DNA from: Macrotrachela quadricornifera
Taxonomy: Eukaryota; Rotifera; Eurotatoria; Philodinida; Philodinidae
Assembly (NCBI GenBank): GCA_022393335.1
Contig: JAJEKB010001325.1
Span: 38,046-102,045 of the forward strand
Direction of reading: 5' to 3'
DNA length: 64,000 nucleotides
The notes below the pieces were generated by a model. The model ran no database searches. It saw nothing but the letters and a program-made list of their open reading frames with translations, and was not told the origin of the DNA. Below, one piece after another: positions 25,511 to 36,901 of this stretch (positions are counted from its first letter, which is position 1; each line of letters begins with the position of its first letter). The translations under genes were made by a program, and so were the position numbers.

Positions 25511-25786
25511 TTAAAATAAATTGTTTTGCACTTGATTTGTATCTTTATTTGTCATAAACATAGCCTTAATTATTTCAGTAAAATCTTGATCATTACATTT
25601 ACAACGTAAATTCTTAGGATCTTTACTCCAACATTGATTTGTTTGAATATTGTAGAATTTATGTTCAAGACAATATTTTTGACAAGTTGTTTCCCATTTT
25701 GGATAAATACATTGAGTATTAGCTTGATTAATAATTAATAAAAACATAAATAAAACAGACAGATATTTAATAATACTACTGTGCAT
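25511..25786 (-). CDS. Small secreted six-cysteine peptide, CS-alpha-beta (defensin-like) spacing
   Basis: Single-exon frame of 91 aa. Residues 1-24 are a classic signal peptide (hydrophobic LSVLFMFLLIINQA, then small residues). The mature part holds exactly six cysteines spaced C-x8-C-x3-C-x12-C-x9-C-x1-C. The CxxxC and CxC pair in this order is the signature of cysteine-stabilised alpha-beta peptides such as invertebrate defensins. The C-terminal 25 residues (after CKC) are free of Cys and polar. It stands alone in a gene-poor 4.7-kb region between SPATA6 and SEC16. The function (antimicrobial or signalling) is not shown by the sequence; spacing alone can mislead, and a knottin or an unrelated secreted peptide remains possible. 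No close homologue is recognised. Confidence 0.6.
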   Translation of the reverse strand: MHSSIIKYLSVLFMFLLIINQANTQCIYPKWETTCQKYCLEHKFYNIQTNQCWSKDPKNLRCKCNDQDFTEIIKAMFMTNKDTNQVQNNLF

Positions 25787-26862
25787 GTTACTGTTTTATT
25801 TGTAAAGAAGGCGACTATCTTTCTGTACAAACGAAGGTTAGGCAATTAGAATAGGCATATATATAGTGACTCAAATGGGTTTTTTTTGTATTTTTAATTT
25901 TATGTGTACATTACGTCGTCCTTCATTTTTCTCATGATAAAATATCGTCATTATTATTGATTTGTATTCCTAATGTAGTATCCTTGTACAAAACATATCG
26001 AATGTCAACGCCCTTATTTTTAATATGACAAGTAAAAATTTTTCTAAGATAAAAGATGAAAAATATACTTCTTGAACAATCATTACTTTATTGTTATTGA
26101 CATATTTCTATTAAAAATCAATACTTATATAAATATACTATAGATATAAATTATATTTTTCAAGAAAACTATCTGTTAAATATCAATTCATAGTAGATAC
26201 ATACTTATGACAAATCTCAAAAATTATTTAATCAAATCCTAAAAGAATAAATTTAACTCTTTTTATCCTTCTTGCTGATCATATGTTAATAACAATAAAA
26301 TATTCGAAATTTGTTCATAGCAATACTCAAATAGTGAAATACATGTGTATGTATGTATGTATCAATGCAATTTGTTTGATAATAGTATATATATATATAT
26401 ATAGATTATATCTGTTGTTACCACTTTCTTATCTATCACATATATATATGTTTAAAATTGGCGGTGACAAAGAACAAAACAATTTTAGTAGAATGCGCAC
26501 GTATACATTTACAATAAAATAATTCGGTGGGGAGAAACAAACAACGATCGATGTGCGCATAAGCTCCTCCTCACAAGATATATGGATGCAAATAAATAAG
26601 CAGATAAGAGAAAAAATAAAGAAATAATTATAACGAAAAGAAAAAAAAAAGAAAACAAACAGAATGTATGTATGTCTCTATGTGTGTACGTTCGACAACC
26701 ACCTAAAACAAATATAACAACGAAAAAAAAGAGAAAACAAACAGATAGATCTCATTCTAAAATCATAACCATCACCCTAAACATATAAAATCATCAAAAT
26801 ATTCACTATTGTCTTTAATAATATATAATCATCTTAATGTTTTTATTTTTTCATCAAATTAA
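25787..26862. other. Intergenic, secreted peptide gene to SEC16 3' end
   Basis: About 1.1 kb of AT-rich spacer with short TATG/TATA repeats (about 26348-26402, 26437-26448). The plus frame at 26283-26522 crosses these repeats and has no protein character. Confidence 0.6.
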
Positions 26863-26906
26863 TTATGATGATTGTTCATAATTGTCTGTTGTTGATTGTA
26901 CGGGAC
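26863..26906 (-). other. Candidate alternative last exon 2 of SEC16
   Basis: The acceptor ATATTTAG at 26907-26908 continues the same phase-1 codon with [14 protein letters not shown] and a TAA stop. An AATAAA is at 26843-26848. Intron from 27229 would be 323 bp and would skip the other candidate exon. Confidence 0.55.
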
Positions 26907-29900
26907 CTAAATATAGATAAATTAAAGATTTTTTTCTTTAAGAAGTTTTTAAGAATAAAAATAAAATAAATTAAAACATAATTGATATCCCATTACGAAA
27001 AAGGGTTAAGTGACTGACAAAGCATGCGTGTTAGTTCTTTTAATTTTTTTTTTATTAAATAAATTATGTTACATGAGAATTGATCCATGAAACTTCCGCA
27101 TCAGTTGAATCATTTGCTAGACGCATTTCTAAAGCAGTGCAGTCAAGTCAATGCATTTATTAGCTATAAGCTATTTTATTATCAAAACAAGGAACACAAG
27201 AAAAAAAACAAATTAAATATGAAACAAACCTGGTACAAAATAATTATTTGTTTGATTTGATGGTGCATGCGTTGGTACTCCACTTGAAGGTGTTGGAATA
27301 AGATCATTGAGTGAAACATTAGGATTTGATGCAACAGCACCTGTAGTTGATGCAAGAACATCAACATAACGTGATTGATTTTCTAAAAAAAAATAGAATG
27401 TTTTATAGAATTGATTTAGTTTTAATAATTTACGTCGATTTCTAAGAGAATATTGATTAGATGAACTAGTTGGTGGAGCTTGTGCTTGTTGCATAGCTGC
27501 TTCTTGTTGTTGTTGTTGTCTGCGTTCTTGAAGACGTTGTTGAGCAGCTGATAACTGTCGAGGAGCTCTTTGTTGTTGCTGCGAAGGTTGTGGTTGTAGT
27601 TGGAGAGGCTGTGCTTGTAGTTGGGGAGGTTGTGCTTGTAGATGGGGAGGTTGTGGTGGTAGTTGCGCTTGNNNNNNNNNNGTTGTGGAGGTAGTTGTGG
27701 TTGTTGCTGTGGAGGTTGTGATGGTAGTTGTGGTTGTAATTGAGCGTTTGTTGGTGCGGTATTAGTATTAGGTTGTTTAGGCCAAACTACAGGTGTAGTT
27801 TGAGGTACTGTTGCATTAGCAGCCGTTGTGGTCGATCCAGCAGCAAAACTTAATGTTCGAGGTTGAGATGATTGAGAAGGTGCAGGTGGCATTGAAGGAT
27901 TAAATGTTGATGATGATGACGGTTGTTGTTGATTAGTTACAAATGAAGATGATGGATTATTTGTTGACATCATTGGTGGTGGTTTAACTTGTGTTGATGC
28001 TTGTTCATCAGCTGATTTTGATGTATCAATCCAACGACCTGTTTGTGGATCAAATTTTAACTAAAAAAAAGTAATAAATAAATAAGATATATTTTCTAAA
28101 TGAATTAATATATTCTAACTGTTTTATTTTTATCATCAGGTAAATGTGCCTGTGTTGGTCGTTTCCAACCAAGACGATTAAAAATACTTCCAACTAAACC
28201 ACTTTTTTGTCCGCTTGCATTCGTTTGATTTGCTGATGTTGTTGCAGAATTTGTGCCCGGTTTTGAATCTTGTGTTTTTTGTGAATTATTCTAAATAGAA
28301 AAAAAAATAAGAGTGAATTTTAAGATATAAACAAAAAAGAATTGTTTTAACCGGAAAAACATCATCGCTATCATCAAAAATTGCATGTTTCTTCTTGACT
28401 GATCCATTTGTTTGTTGTTCTTCAGTAGATGGTGGTGTTTGATTCTATATAATAAATATATATATGTATATATTTATATAAATATATTTTAAAAAATAAT
28501 TAATTTAAAAAGCAATACAAAATTATAATTAGTTCCGTGTTATAAGTGCTCAGATAAAATGTGAGACAAAATCGAAAGCACAACTTATATTTGATACAAA
28601 AATACATTTATACCGTTGGATAAGGAATTAATTGTGGTTGTTGATGACGAAAATTAAATGTATCAGAATTATTTTTTGAACTACTATTACTAGTATTTGA
28701 TTGATTTGATGTCGATGACAATTTTCTATCATCTATTACAGACTTTTGTTGCCAATTTGATGATGATATATTAGGAGTTTGATTAAATGTTATAACTGAT
28801 GAACGTCTCATTGTTTCCAATTGTTGTTGCTAAGAGATTTATGATGATAACAAATGAAAGTTTTTATTTTTCAATATGAAATTTTTTTTTCTCCTTTTAT
28901 TTATTATTTATAAAATTATATTTATACATACTTCATTTGATGGTAAACGTTCTCTTGGTTCAATTTGTCCAGGTTGTTGCCATTGTTGTTGAGATGAATA
29001 ATGATTCGGTGTACTTGTAAAACCTGGTTGAATATATTGTGATTGTTCAACAGGTGGTGGATAATATGAATTATTTGTTGAAGGAAGTTGAGATGATGGA
29101 TTTAAAACATCTGATTGTGTTGGAATTGTTGGTTGTTGAGACCATGGTTGTGTATAATTATTTATTTCTGGTTGTTGAGAATCATTTGGATAATATAATT
29201 GTGATGATGATTGATAATAATTTGATGTTGGATAATGCACATTTGTATCAACTAAAAAAACAAATTTATAGTTAAAAAGAAAATTTTTTTTAATATTTAC
29301 CTTTAAGAGTATTTTGATAATCATTTGTATTTTGGTAAGATATTTGTTCATTGGAAATTCGATTTGATGAATCATAACCATTTGAAATCTAAATATAAAA
29401 ATAATAGAATATTTAATAAATATTAAATAAAAACTAACATTTGGTGTTGTTGTTGTTGTTGTTGTTGTTGTAGGTGGAGATGAAATAGTTGTTACTATTT
29501 GTTCAGGCTGTTGATTATTATTTAATATCTGTTTATCTGTATCTATTTGAAAAAAAAACAAAAAAAAGTTTTTTTTTATTTCATAATAATTTCTTTCAAA
29601 ATCTTACATGTAGAAATATTTGTTTTTTGTAGAGATGAATTTAATAAATCATCATGTAATGTTTTATTTAAAAAGTTATTATCCTTTAAAATAATAATAA
29701 TAAAATAATTCTTCAGAAAAAACTTTTTTAATCTTACAATTAAATTTTGAATAATACGTCGTACTTCAATTAACCATGTTGGTTCTTTATATGATGTTGG
29801 ATCAAGTTGAAAATTTCGACTAAATGCTCGTGATTTTTCTGCAATCTTTGTTAAAATTAAAAAAAAATATATATTTCAATTTTTTAAAATAATTATTAAA

Positions 29901-32900
29901 TACAAGTATAAATAATTGTAAATCAGTTAATTGAATAAATGAACTATTTCCTTGTCGAATAAGTGTCTGTCCAATTTCTTCACAATACGCTAATGCTTCA
30001 CGTTTTAAACCATGAAGAACTAATTTTGATGTATAATAAATTTTCAATGGCTAAAAACAAAAAAAAATTTTGTTGTATATATATATTCTTTGTTTTATTT
30101 TTATTAAAAATTCTTTACAATAAATGTTGTTAAACATTTTCTTAATGCATATTCATAAACTTCAGTTAATTGTAAATTTGGAATTGTTGCAAATGAAAAG
30201 CTTGATTGACTAAAAAAACGAAAAAGGTTTCTATTATGTTTTAATAAAAATATTCTTTTACCCAGCATGAATACTTCCAAGTACAGCTAATTTATCCGCA
30301 TTATTTCGGTACGAACCAAATGGTACACTTGCAATTAAATAACAAAAATGTCCAGCATATACTCGGCCAGATGTTACTTTAAAATAGAAAAGGAAAAGTT
30401 TAGGTTTTCTTTTTTTAAATTATATATAATGCAAAAGTAATGAAAGAAATATCGATCTTCAATGGAAGGATACTAAAAGAATTCATCTTTTACTGAATTT
30501 TAAGTCAAGTAGTATGAGAACATCTTGTTATAATTGTAATAAAAAACTGATCAATGAAATGTTTGAGAGACTTAGAAAGATAATAAGAAGTGATAGAAAC
30601 TAAATATATATATTTATTAATTGAAGGATTTTTCTCTTTTTTAATATGGTATCCTAGAGATCAATTTCAAAAAATTTATCATAATATTCTTCTTAAATAA
30701 TATATCATTTGAAACCCAAAGACGAATAATTAAAGCGAACGCAGAAGGATTTTCAGTAACAAAGACTGGATAGATACGTACCGACTATGGCTATAAAACG
30801 ATACAATTTGTGTTTTAGGTCATCCTTTTTATCGTAAGAAAATAGAAAGTATCTGAATATTTTCGGTAATTCATAAAAACTGATTTATAATTTTTAGATA
30901 CTCTCTATCTTCTCACATCAGAAATAATGCGCCAACTAACAAATTGTAAAGTTTTACAACTCTATTTATGAAATATCTAATGAATTCTATGATTGTGTTT
31001 CTACAATGAGTTAACAGAAATTCTTATCAACTTGTAATAAAATATTTCTATCAGAATATGCTTCTTTCGAAAAAGAAATAGGAATCGATATTTATCATAT
31101 TAATTTTGTATTAAATATTATTTAATAAAATAAAATAATTTTTACCAAGTGTATCACCCATTGTTTTAACACAAAGATCAACAAATTGTGCATTTACATC
31201 GGTACGATTTGCTAATATAACTGCTAAATGACGTTTCCAATCTCCATAATGTGTTTTTGTAACATTCTAAAAATAAATAAAAATATATTGATATTTTTTT
31301 TAATTATTAAATTTTACTGAAACAACAGTTGGTATTGAACCAGCTCCTAATTCATAAAATGTTTTTAATACATCACCATTATCAAGATTTGATATAATAC
31401 TTAAGAGAAAACAAAAAAATAATATTTTAAAATAAAATATTTTTTTTTGTCATCTTATTTTTACTTATGTATTGTTTTTTCAAATGATTGTTTATCAGTT
31501 AAATAAGAAATAATAAGTGCATGAGTATATAATTGATTTTCGCAAGCAAATTTAATACTTGTATCAATTTCACCAAGTGCAAGAAATTCTCTTAAAGAAT
31601 TTTCTAATGTTGTTGATGTATTTGTACTATTTAAAGATGATTCTTCAACAATTGGTGTAATACTTGATGACCAAAGAATTTTTGGAATGTCAGTACGAAC
31701 ATCAATAACCTAAAAGAATTAATAATAAATATTGGTTGTTTTTATTTTATTTGAATTTACTCCATTAGTTTTAACAAGTAATGCCATATATTGCCAAAGT
31801 ATAGATAAAGCATCACGATCAATAATATGAAGAGATTTATTAGCTAATTGGGATTGACGTTCACAATATCGAATAACATTTGATTTAGCAGTTGATCTTA
31901 AATAAGAAAAGAAATGTTTGTTTTATTTTTTTTATAAATTTTATTAAAATAGATAAATCTTACGCAGTTAATGGACCAATAAAATCCGACATTAATTGTT
32001 TTTCTTCATTTAAAGACGGTGCTAATGAATGTATAGCCTAAATAAATATAAACGAAAAAAAATTTTATTTGAAATTTGTTTTCTTTTGATTAAATAATAG
32101 AAAATATTTACATTTGCAGAAATAATTTCAACAGTTGCTGGTTGATTTGTATCCGATGGTGATTGAGGTAAAACTTGAATAAGTTGATCAAAAACAAATT
32201 TAGCTCGTAAATGAGGACGAATATACAAAGGTGGTGTTTGACGTGCTTTTGATGATTGTTCATTAATTTGTTCTAAATCAGATTTTATACTAAAACGATC
32301 ACTACTTGCATCATCAGAGTCATCATCATTTTCTTCATCCTCATTTTCATCATCTTCGTCTTCATCTTCATCTTCATCGTCATCTTCTTCTTCATCATTA
32401 TTATTTTCTTGTGTATTAATAGTTTTTGTTTTTGATTCAGTTGATGGTATTTGTTGATTTGAAATTGGTGCAGTAGTTAATAATGTATTTGGATCTGTAT
32501 TAGGTTTTGTTGGTCGTTTCAATTGATTTGGAATATTTTGTTGTTTAGATGGATAATATCCATTAACAAAAACATTATGACTTTGACTAAAAATAAATAA
32601 ATACATAGAAATATTTTAAAAAGAAAGTGATATTTACTAAAATGGATCATTAAGTGAATCTCTTGAACCCCATGTATGCATTGATGAACTATGTTGTGAT
32701 TGTTTTGATTGTGAATAAGCAGCTGAATGATGACTATATCGATCATCATCGGTTTGTGACATTTGTTTCCAATATTTTAACATTTCATCTGTATATCCAA
32801 AATTATATGGATGTTGATAAGTAGTATATACTGATTGCCAATATGGATCAAACCATGGATTATACATTCCAGGTGGAATAAAACCAGGATAACCTTGTGT

Positions 32901-33392
32901 TTGACCAGATGTTTGACCATTTACTACTGATCTTGATGATGACACTGGTGCTGTAACACTTTGTCGAGATGGTGGACGAGAAGATTGACGTGATGCTGGT
33001 CGATCCATACCAATAGGTGGTTGCATCATCATCATTCCTGGTGGATATCCCATCATATAAGGTGCACCATAACCTCCAGCAGCAGCTGCAGCCCATTGTT
33101 GTTGCATTTGCATCATATTTGCCATTTGTTGTTGTTGTTGTTGCTGTTGCTGCTGTTGTTGTGGTTGTTGTTGTTGAGCATTAAAATTAGTTGTTGATAC
33201 TTCAGCATCAGTTGAACTGATAGCTGTTGGAGGATATTGAACATGTGTTGGTTGTTCTGATGTTATAAATGGTGGTTGTTGCTGTTGTTGATTTAATGTA
33301 GAAGTTAAAGGTACTGAAGGAGGAATGTAACTATTCATTGGTGGTGGTAAAGTTTGAGGATGATCAGACATTGATTGATTCATATTCATCAT
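26863..33392 (-). CDS. SEC16: SEC16, COPII/ER exit-site scaffold
   Basis: Large scaffold that marks ER exit sites and organises COPII coats (binds Sec13, Sec23, Sar1). About 21 minus-strand exons; the first are 33392-32638, 32586-32112, 32037-31964, 31896-31761, 31709-31465, 31399-31318, 31266-31146, 30376-30262. The protein is roughly 1400 aa. The Gln/Pro/Met-rich N-terminus contains a 12-Gln run. A Glu/Asp-rich stretch (about residues 320-345) precedes the central conserved domain, recognised by [82 protein letters not shown] and TEVYEYA. The C-terminal region is Gln/Pro-rich, followed by the short RYVDVL motif typical of SEC16. A 10-N gap lies in exon 28060-27434. Two last exons compete (27128-27064 and 26906-26863). 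The start ATG directly follows a splice-acceptor-like TATAG. Intron 30377-31145 (769 bp) is unusually long. Identification is firm. Confidence 0.9.
27064..27128 (-). other. Candidate alternative last exon 1 of SEC16
   Basis: After the RYVDVL exon (donor after 27230, codon phase 1), the acceptor CTTTAG at 27129-27130 opens an in-frame 20-codon tail beginning [19 protein letters not shown] and ending in TAA. An AATAAA signal lies 8-13 bp past the stop (27051-27056). Intron length would be 101 bp. Confidence 0.55.
27672..27681. other. Assembly gap (10 N) inside SEC16
   Basis: Ten N inside the Gln/Pro-repeat exon. The reading frames on the two sides differ: the N-terminal side uses the frame of 27973, while the RYVDVL-linked side uses the frame of 27494. 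So the true gap length cannot be 10; it must leave remainder 2 when divided by 3. Confidence 0.95.
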
Positions 33393-33758
33393 CTATAAAT
33401 ATTCAAGAAGTTAAAACAATATATACAAAAGAATTCAATTCAATGTTTTGTGTGCACTATTAACAAATAACTATTATACCGTGGTAGAATGCATTGATTA
33501 GAGCGTGGCATTTTTTTTTTATATGATTGGTTAAATATCGCCATGAGATTTTCATTTTATTCTTCTTTTATTTTTAATTTTCAAGAAATATTTTTTTTTA
33601 ATTAAAAAAAAAGAAAAAGAAATGCTTATTATTTGAATGAATGATATTAAATTTAATATACACATATATTTTTTTTTTCAATGATCAATTATATAAAAAA
33701 TTTGTTGCGTCATCTATCGTTTAAAAAAATATTTTTTATTTTATTTATTTGAATTTAT

Positions 33759-36700
33759 TCAAAAAACTTCACTTGTTTGAATAAAATTATTTGTATTTAA
33801 AGAATTTGTTGATGCTTCCATAGGATTTCGATATTTTCCTATAATTGTTTCTAATCGTCTTAATAAAATCGGTATATTTCGTGAAAATAATTCATTTGTT
33901 GTTAAATTAATACATGATGAACGAATATTTTTACGTAAAAAATTTAATGTTGTCATTGGTAAATTAGCTGGAATAAACATACTTATTTGTTCATCAAGAT
34001 TCATATTTGTATTTAATATTTGATTTGATTGATATGTATTCATATGTCGTAATAAACAAACAAGTATTGGTTTTTGATATATTTCACATAAACGTAATTC
34101 ATTTAAACAATGTTCATTACGAAAATATTTTGGTGTTAAACAAACAATCATTAAACGACAATGACGAATATCACCTGGACCTATTACACGACGAATATCA
34201 GTTGATATTGGAATTGATGGTGTAAAACCATGAAGATATGAATCACTAATATTAATAGAAGAAGGTTTTGATTGAATTTTTGGTAAATGATGTCTAAAAA
34301 TAAAATTAAAATTTTTTTAAAAAATACTCTATAAGAAAAGTAATAAGATGATAGTTCATCTGATACTTTCATTAGATGTTAGTTGAAAGCCTTTTTTTTC
34401 CTAAACAATAGTTTCAATATCTTTGAAAAGGTGGTAAAAGCATAGTATCTAGTAACCATATGCTGACATAAACTGATAAATGTTTGCAAAAAACCGAAGA
34501 TTACAGTTGAACGATTGAGTCGATGTCAATCGTTCACAATTTTTTATATAAATAAAATATATTTTATGAAGAAAACGTGAGACGAACAAAGTACATTTAC
34601 ATTTACTCCGATTTACTTATTTTTTTTTATTTGAAAAATCATGTAAAACTACAGAGTTACTTTTTATTCAAAGTAAAAAGATGACAAGTTTCATACTTCA
34701 ACAAAACTCAGTAAAAATGAGGAGCTATTTATAGAAAATGTCTTTTTATATAATGAAAACAAATCTTAATTCAATAATAGATCTCAATTAGATTTTTCAA
34801 TTTGTTATATTTTTTCAAAGGAAAAAAAAGTAAATAGTCGTAATAAAACTCCTTCAGGAATTCTCAAATGCACAATTAAAAGAAAAACATAAATAAAGAA
34901 AAACTCATTACAATATTTAATTACATTTAACTTTTCTCATTATCTATCGAGTAATAAAATTCTCTTGAATATTAAAAAAATCTTTTTCTTTAATCCATAT
35001 TTTTAGAAGTAAGATGATAAATAATCAAATTTTGATTCATTTAATTATTCAAGAAAAAAAAATACTTACGAATCATTTTCTCTACTGGTATTATTATTAT
35101 TATTATTTGTTATTTGAATTCCAGTATGAAAATGATGTGATTCAAGTACAAATATAAGTCGTTCAATAGCATGAATAACATTCCATTTTTCATTTATTTT
35201 TGAATAACTTAAATAAACAAAACGAGGATTATCCGATTGATCTAGATTACATAATAAGAAACAAAAATAAAGAAATGTTTTGTATTCTATTTTTCTTTTC
35301 TTTTACTTTCATCAGATGGAGGAGATATTTTTGGTTTTAAATTACTATTATATGCTGCTAAACTTGCTAATGGTCGAACAGTTTGTTTAAGTTTTTCAAT
35401 ATATTCAGTTGATTCATCTGATGAAAGCATTTGTGGATGAAGATATGTATGTAAAATTGTAAGACTTTCATGTAATGATTGATGCATAAAATCAACTGAT
35501 GGATAATCAGCTAATTTATAATTAAAAAAAAAATGTAATTTTATTTAAAAAGAAAAACAAATTCTTTACCAAGTAAAGCACGAATTGATGAACGCATATT
35601 AGGCCAAACATTTTCTTTATAAACTGTAACAATTGGTTTTTCAAACCATTCAGCTAATGTTAATTCATGAAATGTAAATGTTGAACGAGATGATTTTGCT
35701 GTTAATAAATAAATAACATCTTTTGTTCGAGCTATAGTTGGTCCATTTAAAGCTAAAAATTCATATTTGCTTTTTCCATATCGAGAATTATGTGTAAATA
35801 CCTATTTCAATAATAGCAAAAATGAAAATTTTAGTTTTATTTTTTGTTATTAGAAAAATTAATTTTACTCGAAATTTTTTATCTTTTAAAAAATTTGAAA
35901 TTTGAGTACTTATTACATAATCTTCTGGATCACAAATTATATAAACATAATCATTTTTTCCTTTATGTTTTTTAGCTTCATAATGCCATTGTAATGGATT
36001 TTGTCGTTCACGATGAATTGTTTCTAAAAATATACAAAAAAAATATTTTTTATTTATTTAAAAAGAATAATAATTTCTATACGTATAACATGTTCAATTA
36101 ACATTTGTCGAATTTTACGATTATTCATTAAGAAATAATCTTTTAATTCATTTTCAGTACATGCTAATAATAAATAACCATCAATTTTTTTTTCAGCAAA
36201 TAGATTTCGACTTGTTTCATGTACACCAATACGTGCTAACAATAATTGAATATCTTTTGGTGTCCAAGAACATAATGGTTTAAATTCTTCTTCATCTATT
36301 CTATACTCATTTATTGTTATATTATTTTTAATCGAAGAAAATTGTTTATATGGTAATAATTTACTTAATAATTGATTAAAAATAATTTCAATACGTTCTT
36401 CAACATTTAATAACGATTCCGCTTTATTAAATGCATAAAAAAAATCTGCACGTGTTTGTAAATATGTAAAATCATGACAATCATCTAATAAAATAACAAA
36501 TAAACCATAAATAGATTGTGTTCCTGATAAAAGTTTTCTATCAACAATAGCCTTTGTTTCAATTGTCATTAAACGTTGATGTTGACATGCATTAGATAAT
36601 ATTAAAAGACTTCCAATTGATAAATCAATTACTTCAAGACGATCAGCAAACCAAGTAGCTGACTAAAATTATCAAAAGTAAATAAAAAATAAAAAAATAA

Positions 36701-36901
36701 ATATTTTACTTTATCTGGATGTATTCCTTGATGATGATCAAACCAAAGAACACCTTCACCTAAACCTTTTTCTATTAATTGTTCATAAAGTTTAACAACA
36801 AAATATCTTTCAATAAAACCGGTTTGATTCGAATATGATAAATAGATTGGTGCTACTGACCGATGGTATGTACGTGTTGTTATTGATCCTTCAGTAGCCA
36901 T
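33759..36901 (-). CDS. TIR-SAM-TIR-TIR multidomain protein
   Basis: Seven exons join in frame (36901-36710, 36662-36083, 36023-35869, 35801-35570, 35510-35307, 35241-35070, 34293-33759), giving 689 aa. ATG 36899-36901 is the start; the TTG just before is not. First TIR-like domain, about residues 17-185: IYLSYSNQTGFIERYF, VLWFDHHQGI, LLILSNAC and MTIETKAI. SAM domain at 196-257: SWTPKDIQLLLARIGVHE with FAEKKIDGYLLLACTENEL. Second TIR-like domain at about 280-385: YVYIICDPEDYVISTQ, IYLLTAKSSRSTFTFHEL, WFEKPIVTVY. Third at about 462-650: RFVYLSYSKINEKW, MIVCLTPKYFRNEHCLNEL, KPILVCLLR. A Glu stands at the position of the TIR NADase glutamate in all three (E99; FTFHE; HCLNE). TIR domains act as signalling modules or NAD hydrolases, and SAM domains oligomerise; SARM1 pairs them as SAM-SAM-TIR. 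No membrane segment, so cytosolic. Function inferred: immune or cell-death signalling. Confidence 0.72.

Noticed and set aside
33120..33180. Poly-Gln (CAA/CAG) run in SEC16 as a disease-type repeat
   Set aside because: Mixed codons and common in AT-rich invertebrate low-complexity regions; no sign of special instability.
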